From: Desertibaculum subflavum
Lineage (GTDB): Bacteria > Pseudomonadota > Alphaproteobacteria > Ferrovibrionales > Ferrovibrionaceae
Reading direction: 5' to 3'
Length of the DNA stretch: 64,000 nt
NCBI GenBank assembly: GCA_003576705.1
Contig: QOZS01000015.1
Coordinates: forward strand, 1 to 64,000
Below, piece by piece: positions 15,479 to 24,363 of the stretch (positions within the stretch are counted from its first letter, which is position 1; every line of letters begins with the position of its first letter). The notes under the pieces were generated by a model. It saw only the letters and a list, made by a program, of their open reading frames with translations, was not told the DNA's origin and did no database searches. Made by a program: the position numbers and the translations under genes.

Positions 15479-16300
15479 CTATCCCTGCATGAAGCCGGCG
15501 AGTTCGCCGCTCGGGATCGACGAACCAACATAGCCGAACGTGCCTTTCTCCTTCGCCTCCTTTGCCGCCGCGACCAGCCCCGTCATCGCGGCGCGGTAGA
15601 GCGAGGTGGCAAGGCTGATCCGGCGCACGCCGGCGCTCGCCAGCTCGGCGACCGTGAAGGACTTGCCGGGAATGCCGACCATGAAGTTGACCGGCTTCGA
15701 CACCGCCGAGCAGACGGCCTTGACCGCCGCGAGATCCGGCAGTCCCGGTGCCATCAGCACATCGGCGCCCACTTTCTCGTAGGCCTGCAGGCGCTTGATC
15801 GTGTCGTCGAGATCAGGATTGCCGCGCAGGAAGTTCTCCGACCGCGCGGTCAGCATGAACGGAAAGCCGACGGCGCGCGCCGCATCGACGCAAGCGGCGA
15901 TGCGCTCGACTGCCTGGCCGATATCGTAGAGCGGCCGATCCTTCTCGCCGGTTGTATCCTCGATCGTGCAGCCGACCAGGCCGGTGCCGGCGGCGAGCCG
16001 CACCGTTTCGGCGGCGAACGAAGGCGCATGACCGAAGCCGTTCTCCAGGTCAGCGGAGACGGGAAGCTCGACCGCGCCGGCAACGGCACGGGCATGCGCC
16101 AGCGCCTCCTCCCGGGTGACCTTGCCGTCGCGCCGGCCGAGGGTGCCGGCGAAGGCGCCGCTCGACGTCGCCAGGGCCGGGAAGCCGAGGCCCGCCAGCA
16201 CGCGCGCCGAGCCGGCATCGAAGGCATTGGCGATGATGAAGCTGCCGCTCCGATGCAGCTCCTGGAACTGTTTCGCGAGGTCAGCTTGGCTCTTGGGCAT
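15479..16300 (-). CDS. Isocitrate lyase / PEP phosphonomutase-family protein
   Basis: 273-residue TIM-barrel C-C or P-C lyase of the ICL/PEP mutase superfamily. Visible blocks: NAFDAGSARVLAGLGFPALA, ATSSGAFAGTLG, SADLENGFG (Mg-binding region), GCTIEDTTG, TARSENFLRG and PVNFMVGIPG. The canonical ICL Cys motif KKCGH is absent, so it is one of the many oxaloacetase/methylisocitrate-lyase-like members with unassigned substrate. Start at Met 16300 with GGGAGG upstream; the longer frame to 16402 is non-homologous. It faces the thermonuclease gene convergently and is alone in its transcription unit. Confidence 0.88.
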   Translation of the reverse strand: MPKSQADLAKQFQELHRSGSFIIANAFDAGSARVLAGLGFPALATSSGAFAGTLGRRDGKVTREEALAHARAVAGAVELPVSADLENGFGHAPSFAAETVRLAAGTGLVGCTIEDTTGEKDRPLYDIGQAVERIAACVDAARAVGFPFMLTARSENFLRGNPDLDDTIKRLQAYEKVGADVLMAPGLPDLAAVKAVCSAVSKPVNFMVGIPGKSFTVAELASAGVRRISLATSLYRAAMTGLVAAAKEAKEKGTFGYVGSSIPSGELAGFMQG

Positions 16301-16517
16301 CTTTACCCTCCCGATCTGGAATGGGCGGGACGATAGCGCGGAAGCACTCCCATCTGTCGAGGGCCAAACCGGGCAATGGTCCCGGGCCATTTGGCGGGTC
16401 AATCCGAGTGGAGCCGACCCGCGGCGGAACCGACCGGCCCGTTGGACATCCGCGACGGCATGGGTCCAAGATCGCAGTCAGATTGCGGATCAGGCCGGCC
16501 CAGGGGGGAACGCGCCG

Positions 16518-17435
16518 GTGGGGGTGAAGCTCGTCGTCGCCGTAACGGACACCGACTGGTTCGAGACATTGCGGCGGCAGCCCGGTCTCGAGGAGGTCAA
16601 TTTCTGGTCGCCGTCGGGTTCAAGCTTCCGTGCCCTCGAGCCTGGCGAGCTCTTCCTCTTCAAGCTGCACGCACCGCGGAACTTCATCGTGGGCGGCGGC
16701 GTCTTCGCCTACGCCAATACGCTGCCATGCTCACTCGCCTGGGAAGCCTTCGGGCTTGCCAATGGCGCCTCGACAGCGGTGGAGATGCGCCAGCGCATCG
16801 CCAAGTACCGCCGCAAGGATCCGGCTGACCGCAGCGACTTCCCGGTCGGCTGCCGGATCCTGACCCAGCCCTTCTTCCTCGCCGAGCACGAGTGGATCCC
16901 CGTCCCGCCGAGCTGGTCACCCAACATCGTGACGTTCAAGACCTACGACACGGAGGAGGCCGAGGGGCGCCACCTCTGGGACCTGGTGGGCGAACGCTGG
17001 AGCACTTTGTCGCCGACCGTAGTGCCGGAGGCGGCTCGGTTCGGCACACCGCAGCTGATCCGACCGCGACTAGGGCAAGGCGCCTTCCGGATCCTGGTGA
17101 CCGATATCTACGATCGCCGCTGCGTCATCACCCAGGAGCGGACTTTGCCGGCACTCGAGGCGGCCCATATCCGTCCGTATGGCGAGGGCGGGGAACACGA
17201 AGCTCGGAACGGCCTTCTGCTGCGGCGCGATATCCACAGCCTCTTCGATGCGGGCTACGTCACCGTCACGCCGGACCTCCGATTCGAGGTCAGCCGGCGC
17301 ATCCGCGAGGAATTCGACAACGGCCGGCACTACTACGCCCTGCACGGCCAGCACATCCGTGCGCCGCATGACCTCAGCAAGCGGCCCGACGCTGATGTCT
17401 TGAGCTGGCACAACGAGCACCGGTTCAGGGGATGA
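16518..17435 (+). CDS. HNH endonuclease, first gene of nuclease trio
   Basis: 305 residues. The C-terminal ~100 residues are a clear HNH_2-type nuclease: DRRCVITQE, LEAAHIRPY, NGLLLRRDIHSLFDAGYVTV (Cys, His, Asn and His in order). The N-terminal ~200 residues form an unrecognised domain (WFETLRRQPG, then GGGVFAYANTLP and LAWEAFG), probably a recognition or modified-base-reading module by analogy with other two-domain HNH restriction enzymes. GTG 16518 follows AGGGGGGA; GTG 16524 is an alternative. It overlaps the next gene by 4 nt (ATGA). A DNA-cleaving role in defence is inferred from architecture and setting. Confidence 0.82.
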   Translation: MGVKLVVAVTDTDWFETLRRQPGLEEVNFWSPSGSSFRALEPGELFLFKLHAPRNFIVGGGVFAYANTLPCSLAWEAFGLANGASTAVEMRQRIAKYRRKDPADRSDFPVGCRILTQPFFLAEHEWIPVPPSWSPNIVTFKTYDTEEAEGRHLWDLVGERWSTLSPTVVPEAARFGTPQLIRPRLGQGAFRILVTDIYDRRCVITQERTLPALEAAHIRPYGEGGEHEARNGLLLRRDIHSLFDAGYVTVTPDLRFEVSRRIREEFDNGRHYYALHGQHIRAPHDLSKRPDADVLSWHNEHRFRG

Positions 17436-18370
17436 CCGGCAGCATGAGCGACGCCGATCGCGACACACTCATGCGCATGGCCGCCTTCGATCGCGTCCGC
17501 CGTCTGGCCCAAGTACGTGACCACCTGACCGCCAACGACCTGAAGTCCGGCTTCATCTTCCAGGGTGAGCGCATTCCGCTGATCAATCCGCAGCGCGGCA
17601 TCTTCAAACCGCAGCAGATGCGCTTCCTGCTGTCGATCAAGACCGTGTTCCCGAAGCCAGGTGGGAAGGTCTGGTACGACGACCAGCGCGAAGTGCATCG
17701 ACAGATCTTCGAAGGAGACGAAACCGTCGACTATGCCTTCATGGGGCAAGACCCCGAGGCGGCGGACAATCGATGGCTCCGCGAAGCCTGCGATCACCAA
17801 ATCCCGGTCATCTACTTCCTCGGCATCGCACCAGGCCGGTATCAGGCCATGGTCCCGACCTTCATTGTCGGATGGGATGCGGACTCGCTCAAAGCCAGGA
17901 TTGCCTTTGGTGTGCCCGATCAGCCTTCGATCGCCGTACCGGAGAACGCCATCGAGAGACGCTATGCACTCCGTACCGTGAAGCAGCGGCTACACCAGGC
18001 CTCGTTCCGAGAGGCCGTGATCGCGGCCTACCGTGGTCGCTGTGCCATATCGGGTTTGCCGGAACCCCTGCTCCTGGATGCCGCTCATATCGTTCAGGAC
18101 AAGAACGAGTTGCTCGGCCAGCCCGTCGTGTCGAATGGGCTTCCGCTCTCGAAGATCCACCATGCCGCGTTCGATGCCCATCTGATCGGCATCGACCCGG
18201 ATTACCGGCTGCATGTTTCGGAGCGCCTGCTGGCGCAGAACGACGGTCCGATGCTGGCGGCCTTGAAGGGATTAGAAGGAGGCCGGTTGCTGCTGCCGAA
18301 GCGCAGCAAAGATCTTCCCGATCGCGACCGGCTGGCGATGCGGTTCGACCAATTCAGGGCCAGGATCTGA
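17432..18370 (+). CDS. HNH endonuclease, second gene of nuclease trio
   Basis: 312 residues with a C-terminal HNH_2 nuclease: RGRCAISGLPEPLLLDAAHI, then SNGLPLSKIHHAAFDAHLIG, and a tail LPDRDRLAMRFDQFRARI usual for this subgroup. The N-terminal half (IPLINPQRGIFKPQQMRFLL, then VDYAFMGQDP) resembles the segment commonly fused to HNH in predicted restriction endonucleases. It is a different subfamily from the upstream protein, so the pair may form a hetero-complex or act on different DNA forms. Translation is coupled on both sides: ATGA overlap with the first HNH gene and a 15-nt gap to the third gene. Activity is inferred. Confidence 0.87.
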   Translation: MTGSMSDADRDTLMRMAAFDRVRRLAQVRDHLTANDLKSGFIFQGERIPLINPQRGIFKPQQMRFLLSIKTVFPKPGGKVWYDDQREVHRQIFEGDETVDYAFMGQDPEAADNRWLREACDHQIPVIYFLGIAPGRYQAMVPTFIVGWDADSLKARIAFGVPDQPSIAVPENAIERRYALRTVKQRLHQASFREAVIAAYRGRCAISGLPEPLLLDAAHIVQDKNELLGQPVVSNGLPLSKIHHAAFDAHLIGIDPDYRLHVSERLLAQNDGPMLAALKGLEGGRLLLPKRSKDLPDRDRLAMRFDQFRARI

Positions 18371-18385
18371 TAGGAAGTGAAGCAG

Positions 18386-18991
18386 ATGGACACCAGAGTC
18401 CAAGCACCGCTCGAAGACCTCGTCGTGCATCGCGATCCGCCGCCAAATCGGGTTGGAAGGACTACAGGCGGCGCCGAGCAACACTTGACCGAAGCCGCCG
18501 TCATGCTCGCCTTTGCAATGCATCTGCTCAATGAGCAAGCCGGGACCTCACTCGTAGAAATTCATCCTGACGGCGAGCATGTGAAGCGGTTCGAGCTGGA
18601 GCCATGGTTGCTTGCGCACGGTTTCTCGGTCGCTAGCCGAAAGGGCAAGGGTGCGCACTTCCAGAGAGGAGATCATGCGATCGCCATGTCATTCACTGCA
18701 GGCTTGGGTGATGTCGTCGGCACGAACGGTAATCGACGCATCGTGGCGGAGTGCAAAGGCGGCATCCTGAACACCACGCATCCAGGCCAGAAATCCCGCC
18801 TCCGCCGCGGCCTGTGTGAAGCCGTTGGTCAGATGATGGGGCGCGAGCAAAAAGATGAGCGCCACATCGCCGTTGTACCCGACACCCAGGTCACCCGAAA
18901 CCTTGCCGATCGAATGCGCCACCGGTGCCGAGCCTCCGGAATCGAGATTGCACTCGTAGCTGGCGACGGCTGTGTATCCTTCATCGCATAG
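18386..18991 (+). CDS. PD-(D/E)XK-like nuclease, third gene of trio
   Basis: 201 residues. After a variable first ~90 residues, LGDVVGTNGNRRIVAECKGG (Asp, then Glu-x-Lys) fits the PD-(D/E)XK active site. ATG 18386 is preceded by AGGAAG; the GTG at 18377 would sit inside that site. It follows the second HNH gene by 15 nt, so the three are one operon. It could supply a second cleavage activity or be a non-cleaving DNA-binding relative. No close family is recognised. Confidence 0.65.
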   Translation: MDTRVQAPLEDLVVHRDPPPNRVGRTTGGAEQHLTEAAVMLAFAMHLLNEQAGTSLVEIHPDGEHVKRFELEPWLLAHGFSVASRKGKGAHFQRGDHAIAMSFTAGLGDVVGTNGNRRIVAECKGGILNTTHPGQKSRLRRGLCEAVGQMMGREQKDERHIAVVPDTQVTRNLADRMRHRCRASGIEIALVAGDGCVSFIA

Positions 18992-19136
18992 AGCGGATGA
19001 GATAGCGGCCCACCGATGCGCCTTTGTTTCGCGTCCGCGTCGGGGAAACGTGGAGCACGACATTCAGCCGAACGTGTCATTTGATGGCGTTGGCGCTGAG
19101 GGAGCGCACGTTCATTTCGAGTGAACTCGCCTCGCG

Positions 19137-19163
19137 CCAAATATAGCGCCACGCTATATTTGG
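19137..19163. promoter_or_regulatory. Perfect 12-bp inverted repeat, probable operator
   Basis: CCAAATATAGCG, 3-nt spacer CCA, then CGCTATATTTGG: perfect arms in an otherwise GC-rich gap. It lies 10 nt upstream of a predicted -35 and has no T run after it, which favours a repressor or activator site over a terminator. Similar TATAGCG/CGCTATA palindromes are familiar from toxin-antitoxin-type operators, but no such gene is adjacent. Confidence 0.5.
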
Positions 19164-19172
19164 AATGGATAA

Positions 19173-19200
19173 TTGACGGCGCCCGTCCCTAGCATAAAAT
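19173..19200 (+). promoter_or_regulatory. Probable promoter of the ParB-methyltransferase operon
   Basis: TTGACG at 19173-19178, 16-nt spacer, TAAAAT at 19195-19200, 84 nt before the start at 19284 and directly downstream of the 27-bp palindrome. Confidence 0.45.
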
Positions 19201-19283
19201 TCCCTCCGATTCGCCACGGACAAATCGGCTGACCACGGTAGGTCCTAGGCGCGCCAACATCCTCAAGTACAGGACGTAGCGCC

Positions 19284-20660
19284 ATGCCTAGAGCTATTGC
19301 CACGGGCAGCCGACGTACTCGGCCATCTCCGCGACCTGGTCAGATCATCGCTCCGTTTGCCGTCACCGGCGCGCTTACGGCAACGGCATTGGCGGAGCTT
19401 CGCCGCAATCCGAAGAACGCGCGGACTCATTCGCCGAAGCAGATCGAAAAACTTGCGGCGAGCATCCGCGAATACGGCTTCGTCGTGCCGATCGTGGTGG
19501 ACGAAACCAATATGATTCTGAGCGGCCACGGCCGCTATGACGCCGCCGAGTTGCTTGGACTCGCCACGGTACCGACCATCCGCGTCGGTCATCTGACGGA
19601 CGCGCAGAAACGCGCCTATTCGATTGTCGACAACCGTCTGACCGAGCTGTCGCGGTGGGAAAAGGACACGTTGAAGCTCGAGTTCGAGGGGCTGATCGAA
19701 CTTGAGTACGACGTCGAACTCACCGGCTTCTCGACCGCCGAGGTCGATCTGATCATCGATGGGGCGGAGGAGGTATCCGGCGCGGTCGAGGATCCCGCCA
19801 TCCCCGAACCGCCGGAGATCGCGGTGACCAGGCCCGGCGATATGTGGGTACTGGGCCCGCATCAGCTGCTCTGCGCGGATTCGACCTTGCCCGACAGCTA
19901 CGCGTGCCTGCTGCAGGGCGAGAAGGCGGAGATGGTTTTCACCGATCCGCCCTACAACGTGCCCATCCAGGGCTTCGTCGGGGGCAGCGGGCGCCACAAG
20001 CATCGCGAATTCGCCATGGCGTCCGGCGAGATGACCGGCGGGCAGTTCCGCGGCTTTCTGAGTAGCGTGTTTCAGTTGTTGGCCCGGCACACCAAGCCGG
20101 CATCGATCCATTTCGTCTGCACGGACTGGCGCCACCTGCAGGACATGCAGGCTGCCGGTGACTCCACCTACTCGGCGCTCAAGAACATCTGCGTATGGAC
20201 CAAGACCAACGCCGGCATGGGCTCGTTCTACCGGTCGCAGCACGAGATGGTGCTGGTGTTCCAGAGCGGCCGCGGTCGGCCGATCAACAATTTCGGTCTC
20301 GGCGAGAGTGGTCGTTACCGCACCAACGTCTGGAGCTATGCCGGCGCCAACACCTTCCGGCGCGGCCGGAATAGCGACCTTGCCGACCATCCGACCGTCA
20401 AGCCCCTCTCGCTCGTGGCCGATGCCATTCGTGATTGTTCTCGCCGGAATGGCCTTGTGCTTGATCCCTTCGGCGGCTCGGGCACCACCATCCTGGCGGC
20501 GGAGCGCACGGGCCGGATCGCCCGCGTGATCGAGCTGGATGCCTCTTATTGCGACGTTGCGATCCGCCGCTGGCAGGAGCGCACCGGCAAGACCGCCCGG
20601 CTTGCCGGGTCGGATGCTTCCTTTGCCGACGTCGCACAGTCGCGCCTGGCGGAACGCTAG
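19284..20660 (+). CDS. ParB-domain DNA (adenine-N6) methyltransferase
   Basis: 458 residues. N-terminal ParB/Srx-like domain at ~35-130 (LRRNPKNARTHSPKQIEKLA, ILSGHGRYDAAELLG), then a methyltransferase with DPPY at 221-224, a HPTVKPLSLVADAI block and AdoMet motif LDPFGGSGTTILAAERTGR near 395, the beta-class order. Proteins of this type are common next to phage/GTA-type terminase genes, as here, and probably methylate DNA of the mobile element. The Met at 19284 was chosen because it is the first ATG after the promoter. It is followed after 16 nt by the DUF5681 gene. Confidence 0.9.
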   Translation: MPRAIATGSRRTRPSPRPGQIIAPFAVTGALTATALAELRRNPKNARTHSPKQIEKLAASIREYGFVVPIVVDETNMILSGHGRYDAAELLGLATVPTIRVGHLTDAQKRAYSIVDNRLTELSRWEKDTLKLEFEGLIELEYDVELTGFSTAEVDLIIDGAEEVSGAVEDPAIPEPPEIAVTRPGDMWVLGPHQLLCADSTLPDSYACLLQGEKAEMVFTDPPYNVPIQGFVGGSGRHKHREFAMASGEMTGGQFRGFLSSVFQLLARHTKPASIHFVCTDWRHLQDMQAAGDSTYSALKNICVWTKTNAGMGSFYRSQHEMVLVFQSGRGRPINNFGLGESGRYRTNVWSYAGANTFRRGRNSDLADHPTVKPLSLVADAIRDCSRRNGLVLDPFGGSGTTILAAERTGRIARVIELDASYCDVAIRRWQERTGKTARLAGSDASFADVAQSRLAER

Positions 20661-20676
20661 ATAGGGGGCCCGCCAG

Positions 20677-21036
20677 ATGAGCGACTACAAGGTTGGCTAT
20701 CGCAAGCCGCCCAAGGCGACGCGGTTCCGGAAGGGCAAATCCGGCAATCCGAAGGGCCGGCCCAAGGGCAGCAGGAACCTGCTGACGATCGTCGCGGACG
20801 AGCTCACCGAGCGCATCACCGTCAAGGAGAACGGCAAGGCTCGGCGGATCACCAAGGCAGAGGCGATGGTGAAGCAGCTCCTCGCCCGGGCCATGGGCGG
20901 CGATACCCGCGCCGCATTCACGATCATGAAGCTGTCACAGGAACGCCAGGGCGAGGAGGCCGAGAAGGAGCTGGATAGCGACGATCGGAAGATCTTGGAT
21001 GCCTACTTCGCCAGGCGCAATCGGAGGCCCGAATGA
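20677..21036 (+). CDS. DUF5681 protein (small terminase-associated)
   Basis: 119 residues, very basic N-terminus with the DUF5681 hallmark RFRKGKSGNPKGRPKGSRNL, followed by a helical region. DUF5681 proteins usually sit immediately before terminase large subunits and are thought to serve as a small-terminase-like DNA-binding partner; that role is inferred from context. GTG/ATG choice is clear: ATG at 20677 after GGGGGCCC-rich spacer. It overlaps the TerL start by 4 nt (ATGA). Confidence 0.88.
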   Translation: MSDYKVGYRKPPKATRFRKGKSGNPKGRPKGSRNLLTIVADELTERITVKENGKARRITKAEAMVKQLLARAMGGDTRAAFTIMKLSQERQGEEAEKELDSDDRKILDAYFARRNRRPE

Positions 21037-22580
21037 TGCCTCCTGAACGGCTGGCGCTGCACGCTGTGCTGCGCAGCGATCTCGGCGCCATGGTGCAAAA
21101 GGTGTTCAACACGTTGCACCCTGGTCAAGAGTTCGTTCACGGCTGGCACATCGACGCGATCGTCCATGCCGTGATGGACCTGGTATCCGGCCGTTCCCGG
21201 CGGCTTGTGATCAACATCATGCCCCGGTCGCTCAAATCCATCATCACGTCGGTGGCGCTCCCGGCGTGGTTGCTGGGACACAATCCGAGCGCTCAGATCA
21301 TCTGCGCGAGCTACAGCGACGACCTCGCCGAAAAGTTCTCCCGGGATCTCCGGACGGTCATGCAGAGCCGGTGGTATCGCGAGGCGTTTCCGTATACGCG
21401 CCTGGATTCGCGGAAGCAGAGTGCCCGCGAGGTCGCGACCACCAAGGGTGGATTTCGGCTGTCCACCTCGGTCGGTGGCACACTCACCGGTCGCGGGGCC
21501 GACTGGATCATCATCGATGACCCCCTCAAGGCCCAAGATGCCTTGTCCGAGGCGGCGCGTCGGACCGTGAAGGAGTGGTTCGACAGCACTGTCGCAAGTC
21601 GCCTCAACAATCAGGCGCAGGGGCGGATCCTCTTGGTCATGCAGCGCCTGCACCAGGACGACCTGGCGGGACACCTGATTGAGGCTGGTTGGCCGAATTT
21701 GGTCCTGCAGGCACAGGCCGATGAGGATAGGGACTTTCCCATCCGCCTCGAAGAGGACGGCGCGCTGATCGTTCACCGCATGCGCGCCGGCGATTTGCTG
21801 GATCCAGAGCGGATGGATGCCGAATCACTGAGCCGGCTGAAGAGCCAGATGGGCAGCATCGCTTTCGCCGCCCAATACCAGCAGTCGCCCGTGCCCCCGG
21901 ATGGAAACATCTTCAAGCGCCAGTGGTTTCGGACCTACGACGACCGTCGAGACATCCCGCGCCATGGCACCGTAGCGATCTGTTGGGATTGCGCATCGAA
22001 ACCGACCGACAGCGCCGATTGGTCGGTCTGCACGATCTGGCAGTTCAACAATGGCAACGCCTACCTCCTGGATGTCGTGCGGGGCAGGTGGGCCTTTCCG
22101 GAACTTGTGGCGGTCGCGAAACGCCTCGCCGACGAGTGGCGGCCCAATGGCATTCTGATCGAGGAGGCGAATGCAGGGGTCTCTCTGATCCAGGTGCTGC
22201 AGCAGGAGACGAAGCACCCCATCATCGCTCGAAAAGCGAAGCTCGAGAAGGAGTACAGGGCAGGTCAGGCTGCCGTTCATGTGGAAGCCGGTAAGGTGTT
22301 CCTCCCCGCGGAAGCGTCGTGGCTCGCCGGGTTCCTACAGGAGGTGTTGGCCTTTCCGAATGGACGGCACGACGACCAGGTCGACAGCATGGTGCATGCA
22401 CTGCTCTGGGATGCTGAGCGCCCGATGCTCGTTGCGGCCATACCGTGGTATGGGCAGAAGCCCCTCGAAGACCAGTTTCCGAGTGAGCGTGATTGGTCCG
22501 GAATGTTGGACCTTCATAGTGATCCATTCGCGGCCGATGACGATGCTGATCCTGAAGACTCGGGGCCTCATCTCATTTAG
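21033..22580 (+). CDS. Phage terminase large subunit
   Basis: 515 residues. ATPase part: atypical Walker A NIMPRSLKSI (62-70), IICASYSDDLAEKFSRDLR, Walker B ADWIIIDDP near 165, coupling motif LLVMQRLHQDDL. Nuclease part: AICWDCASKPTDSADWSVCT and later GRHDDQVDSM with the expected acidic residues. Length and motifs match an intact packaging motor. No portal, protease, capsid or tail gene follows; the next gene is a phosphatase on an apparently separate unit. It may be a stranded prophage part or serve a satellite-like element. Confidence 0.92.
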   Translation: MMPPERLALHAVLRSDLGAMVQKVFNTLHPGQEFVHGWHIDAIVHAVMDLVSGRSRRLVINIMPRSLKSIITSVALPAWLLGHNPSAQIICASYSDDLAEKFSRDLRTVMQSRWYREAFPYTRLDSRKQSAREVATTKGGFRLSTSVGGTLTGRGADWIIIDDPLKAQDALSEAARRTVKEWFDSTVASRLNNQAQGRILLVMQRLHQDDLAGHLIEAGWPNLVLQAQADEDRDFPIRLEEDGALIVHRMRAGDLLDPERMDAESLSRLKSQMGSIAFAAQYQQSPVPPDGNIFKRQWFRTYDDRRDIPRHGTVAICWDCASKPTDSADWSVCTIWQFNNGNAYLLDVVRGRWAFPELVAVAKRLADEWRPNGILIEEANAGVSLIQVLQQETKHPIIARKAKLEKEYRAGQAAVHVEAGKVFLPAEASWLAGFLQEVLAFPNGRHDDQVDSMVHALLWDAERPMLVAAIPWYGQKPLEDQFPSERDWSGMLDLHSDPFAADDDADPEDSGPHLI

Positions 22581-22872
22581 AACCCCAGCCGCTCGCGACG
22601 GTTCGGCTGCTCGGATCAGCGCACGACGTTGCGCTGGCTGATGCGAGGAGCCGGTGTGCGATTCAGCCGCAATTGCTCAACCTTGAACGCGATTTCTAGA
22701 CGCCCCACCGCGTGTTGTTCATTCATTGCCCAGCGCGTCACTGCGCCTGAAGCTCGTTCGACTTGACTTCCTCGCCACACAGAGCGTTCGTCTGTTCACC
22801 GCGGCTTTACCCCTCGGTTCGGTAAGGGGGGTCGCGGTCCGGATCGACGACAGGCGAGGCAGTACACCATTG

Positions 22873-23421
22873 ATGCGCACCAGCAAGACCCACCCGCTTC
22901 AGATCGCGACGGCGTCGATCACGGGCACATTGGGCCGGATCGGCATCACCTTCTGCCCCGGCAAGTATGACCCTGCGGCGATGACCGGGGGTTGGGACCG
23001 GGATCTCGCGGCGGATGTGCAAGCGATCCAGCGGTGGGGCGCGTCCACATTGATCTGCCTGTTGGAGCGGCACGAGATCGAGCTTCTGCGGGTGACCAAT
23101 TTGAAGAAGGCGGTCGAAGCCGCGGATATCCGATTCATGCATCTGCCAATCCGGGACGGCGGCATTCCCGATCACACCTTCGAAGGATCCTGGAAGTCAG
23201 TCTGCCCGACGCTGCATGACGAAATCGAAAGCGGTGGTTCAATCCTGGTGCACTGCCGGGGTGGGCTGGGACGAGCGGGTCTGGTCGCGGCGCGCCTGCT
23301 GATCGAGTTCGGCATGGCCCCCGCAGCCGCCATGCGCGCCGTGCGGGCCGTCCGGTCAGGCGCCATCGAGACCACCGCCCAGGAGCAGTATGTATTGGCA
23401 CTACGGGAGGCGGGACGTTGA
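22873..23421 (+). CDS. CDKN3-like dual-specificity/tyrosine phosphatase
   Basis: 182 residues with the phosphatase P-loop VHCRGGLGRAG (Cys128, Arg134) and a probable general acid in LPIRDGGIPD (Asp95-100 region). The overall shape matches the cyclin-dependent-kinase-inhibitor-3-like group. ATG 22873 is the first start before the domain; its ribosome site is weak, and the frame is open to 22726 without features. It ends in a 4-nt overlap (TTGA) with the ADP-ribosylglycohydrolase gene, so the two functions are linked. The substrate may be a phosphoprotein or a phosphorylated small molecule or nucleic-acid end. Confidence 0.85.
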   Translation: MRTSKTHPLQIATASITGTLGRIGITFCPGKYDPAAMTGGWDRDLAADVQAIQRWGASTLICLLERHEIELLRVTNLKKAVEAADIRFMHLPIRDGGIPDHTFEGSWKSVCPTLHDEIESGGSILVHCRGGLGRAGLVAARLLIEFGMAPAAAMRAVRAVRSGAIETTAQEQYVLALREAGR

Positions 23422-24344
23422 CGGCGCGAGCGCGTGGCCAGCCGCGGCTGGACCCAAGAATGGATCGCGCCGTCGGCGCACTTGTTGGCCTCGCGGTCGG
23501 GGACGCGCTCGGCACGACGCTCGAATTCACCCGGCGGGATTCCTATCCGCCACTGGACGACATGATCGGTGGCGGCCCCTTCGGGTTGCTACCGGGCGAG
23601 TGGACGGACGATACCAGCATGGCGCTCTGCCTGGCCGAGAGCCTGCTGGCCAATGATGGTTTCGATCCGGCCGACCTGATGCGGCGCTTCGTTCGCTGGT
23701 GGCAACACGGCGAGAATTCGGTCAACGGGCGCTGCTTCGATATCGGCATCACGACCCGCACCGCGCTGGCGAGGTTCCAGAAGACGGGTAATCCACTTGC
23801 TGGCGACACGGATCCGATGACCGCCGGCAACGGGTCGATCATGCGGCTTGCGCCGGTGGTGCTGCGATGGTTTCAAGACCCTAAGGCGGCCATCGAGATC
23901 GCCGAGCTTCAAAGCCAGACGACACATGCCGCACCGGCGGCGGTCGCAGGATGCCGGCTGCTCGCCGACCTCCTTCGGGACCTGATCGAGAGTGGCGACA
24001 AGGCTGCCCTGTGGGCAGAGCGCGCGTCAGACGAGCCGCTGTTGGCGGGCGTCGCCGGCGGGAGTTGGAAGCGGAAGAATCGAGATCAGATCCGCTCGAG
24101 CGGGTACGTCGTTGAGACGCTTGAGGCAGCAATGTGGGCAGTGAATGAGGGAGCGGATTTCAGGGACGCTCTCCTGCTCGCGGTCAATCTAGGCGGAGAC
24201 GCAGATACTGTAGGTGCCGTAGCGGGTCAAATCGCCGGCGCCCTGTGGGGCGCTTCAGGTATACCCCCAGAGTGGCGCACGTGCTTGGCATGGAATTCTC
24301 AAATCGAAGCCCTCGCCGCTGATTTGTGGAATCGCGCAACGTGA
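23418..24344 (+). CDS. ADP-ribosylglycohydrolase (DraG/ARH family)
   Basis: 308-residue binuclear-metal hydrolase that removes ADP-ribose from modified targets. Metal-binding blocks are present: GLAVGDALGTTLEFTRRD, PGEWTDDTSMALCLAESLL, NGSIMRLAPV and NLGGDADTVGAVAGQIAGAL. TTG 23418 is the probable start, with GGGAGG upstream and overlap with the phosphatase stop; Met at 23460 is a shorter alternative. Coupling with a phosphatase suggests reversal of two modifications on one target or processing of ADP-ribose 1-phosphate-like products. No ADP-ribosyltransferase is visible in the window. Confidence 0.9.
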   Translation: MTARARGQPRLDPRMDRAVGALVGLAVGDALGTTLEFTRRDSYPPLDDMIGGGPFGLLPGEWTDDTSMALCLAESLLANDGFDPADLMRRFVRWWQHGENSVNGRCFDIGITTRTALARFQKTGNPLAGDTDPMTAGNGSIMRLAPVVLRWFQDPKAAIEIAELQSQTTHAAPAAVAGCRLLADLLRDLIESGDKAALWAERASDEPLLAGVAGGSWKRKNRDQIRSSGYVVETLEAAMWAVNEGADFRDALLLAVNLGGDADTVGAVAGQIAGALWGASGIPPEWRTCLAWNSQIEALAADLWNRAT

Positions 24345-24363
24345 CCGCCGGAGGACAATAGGA

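Noticed and set aside
19263..20390. 375-codon minus frame
   Set aside because: Antisense to the ParB-methyltransferase, whose motifs are intact.
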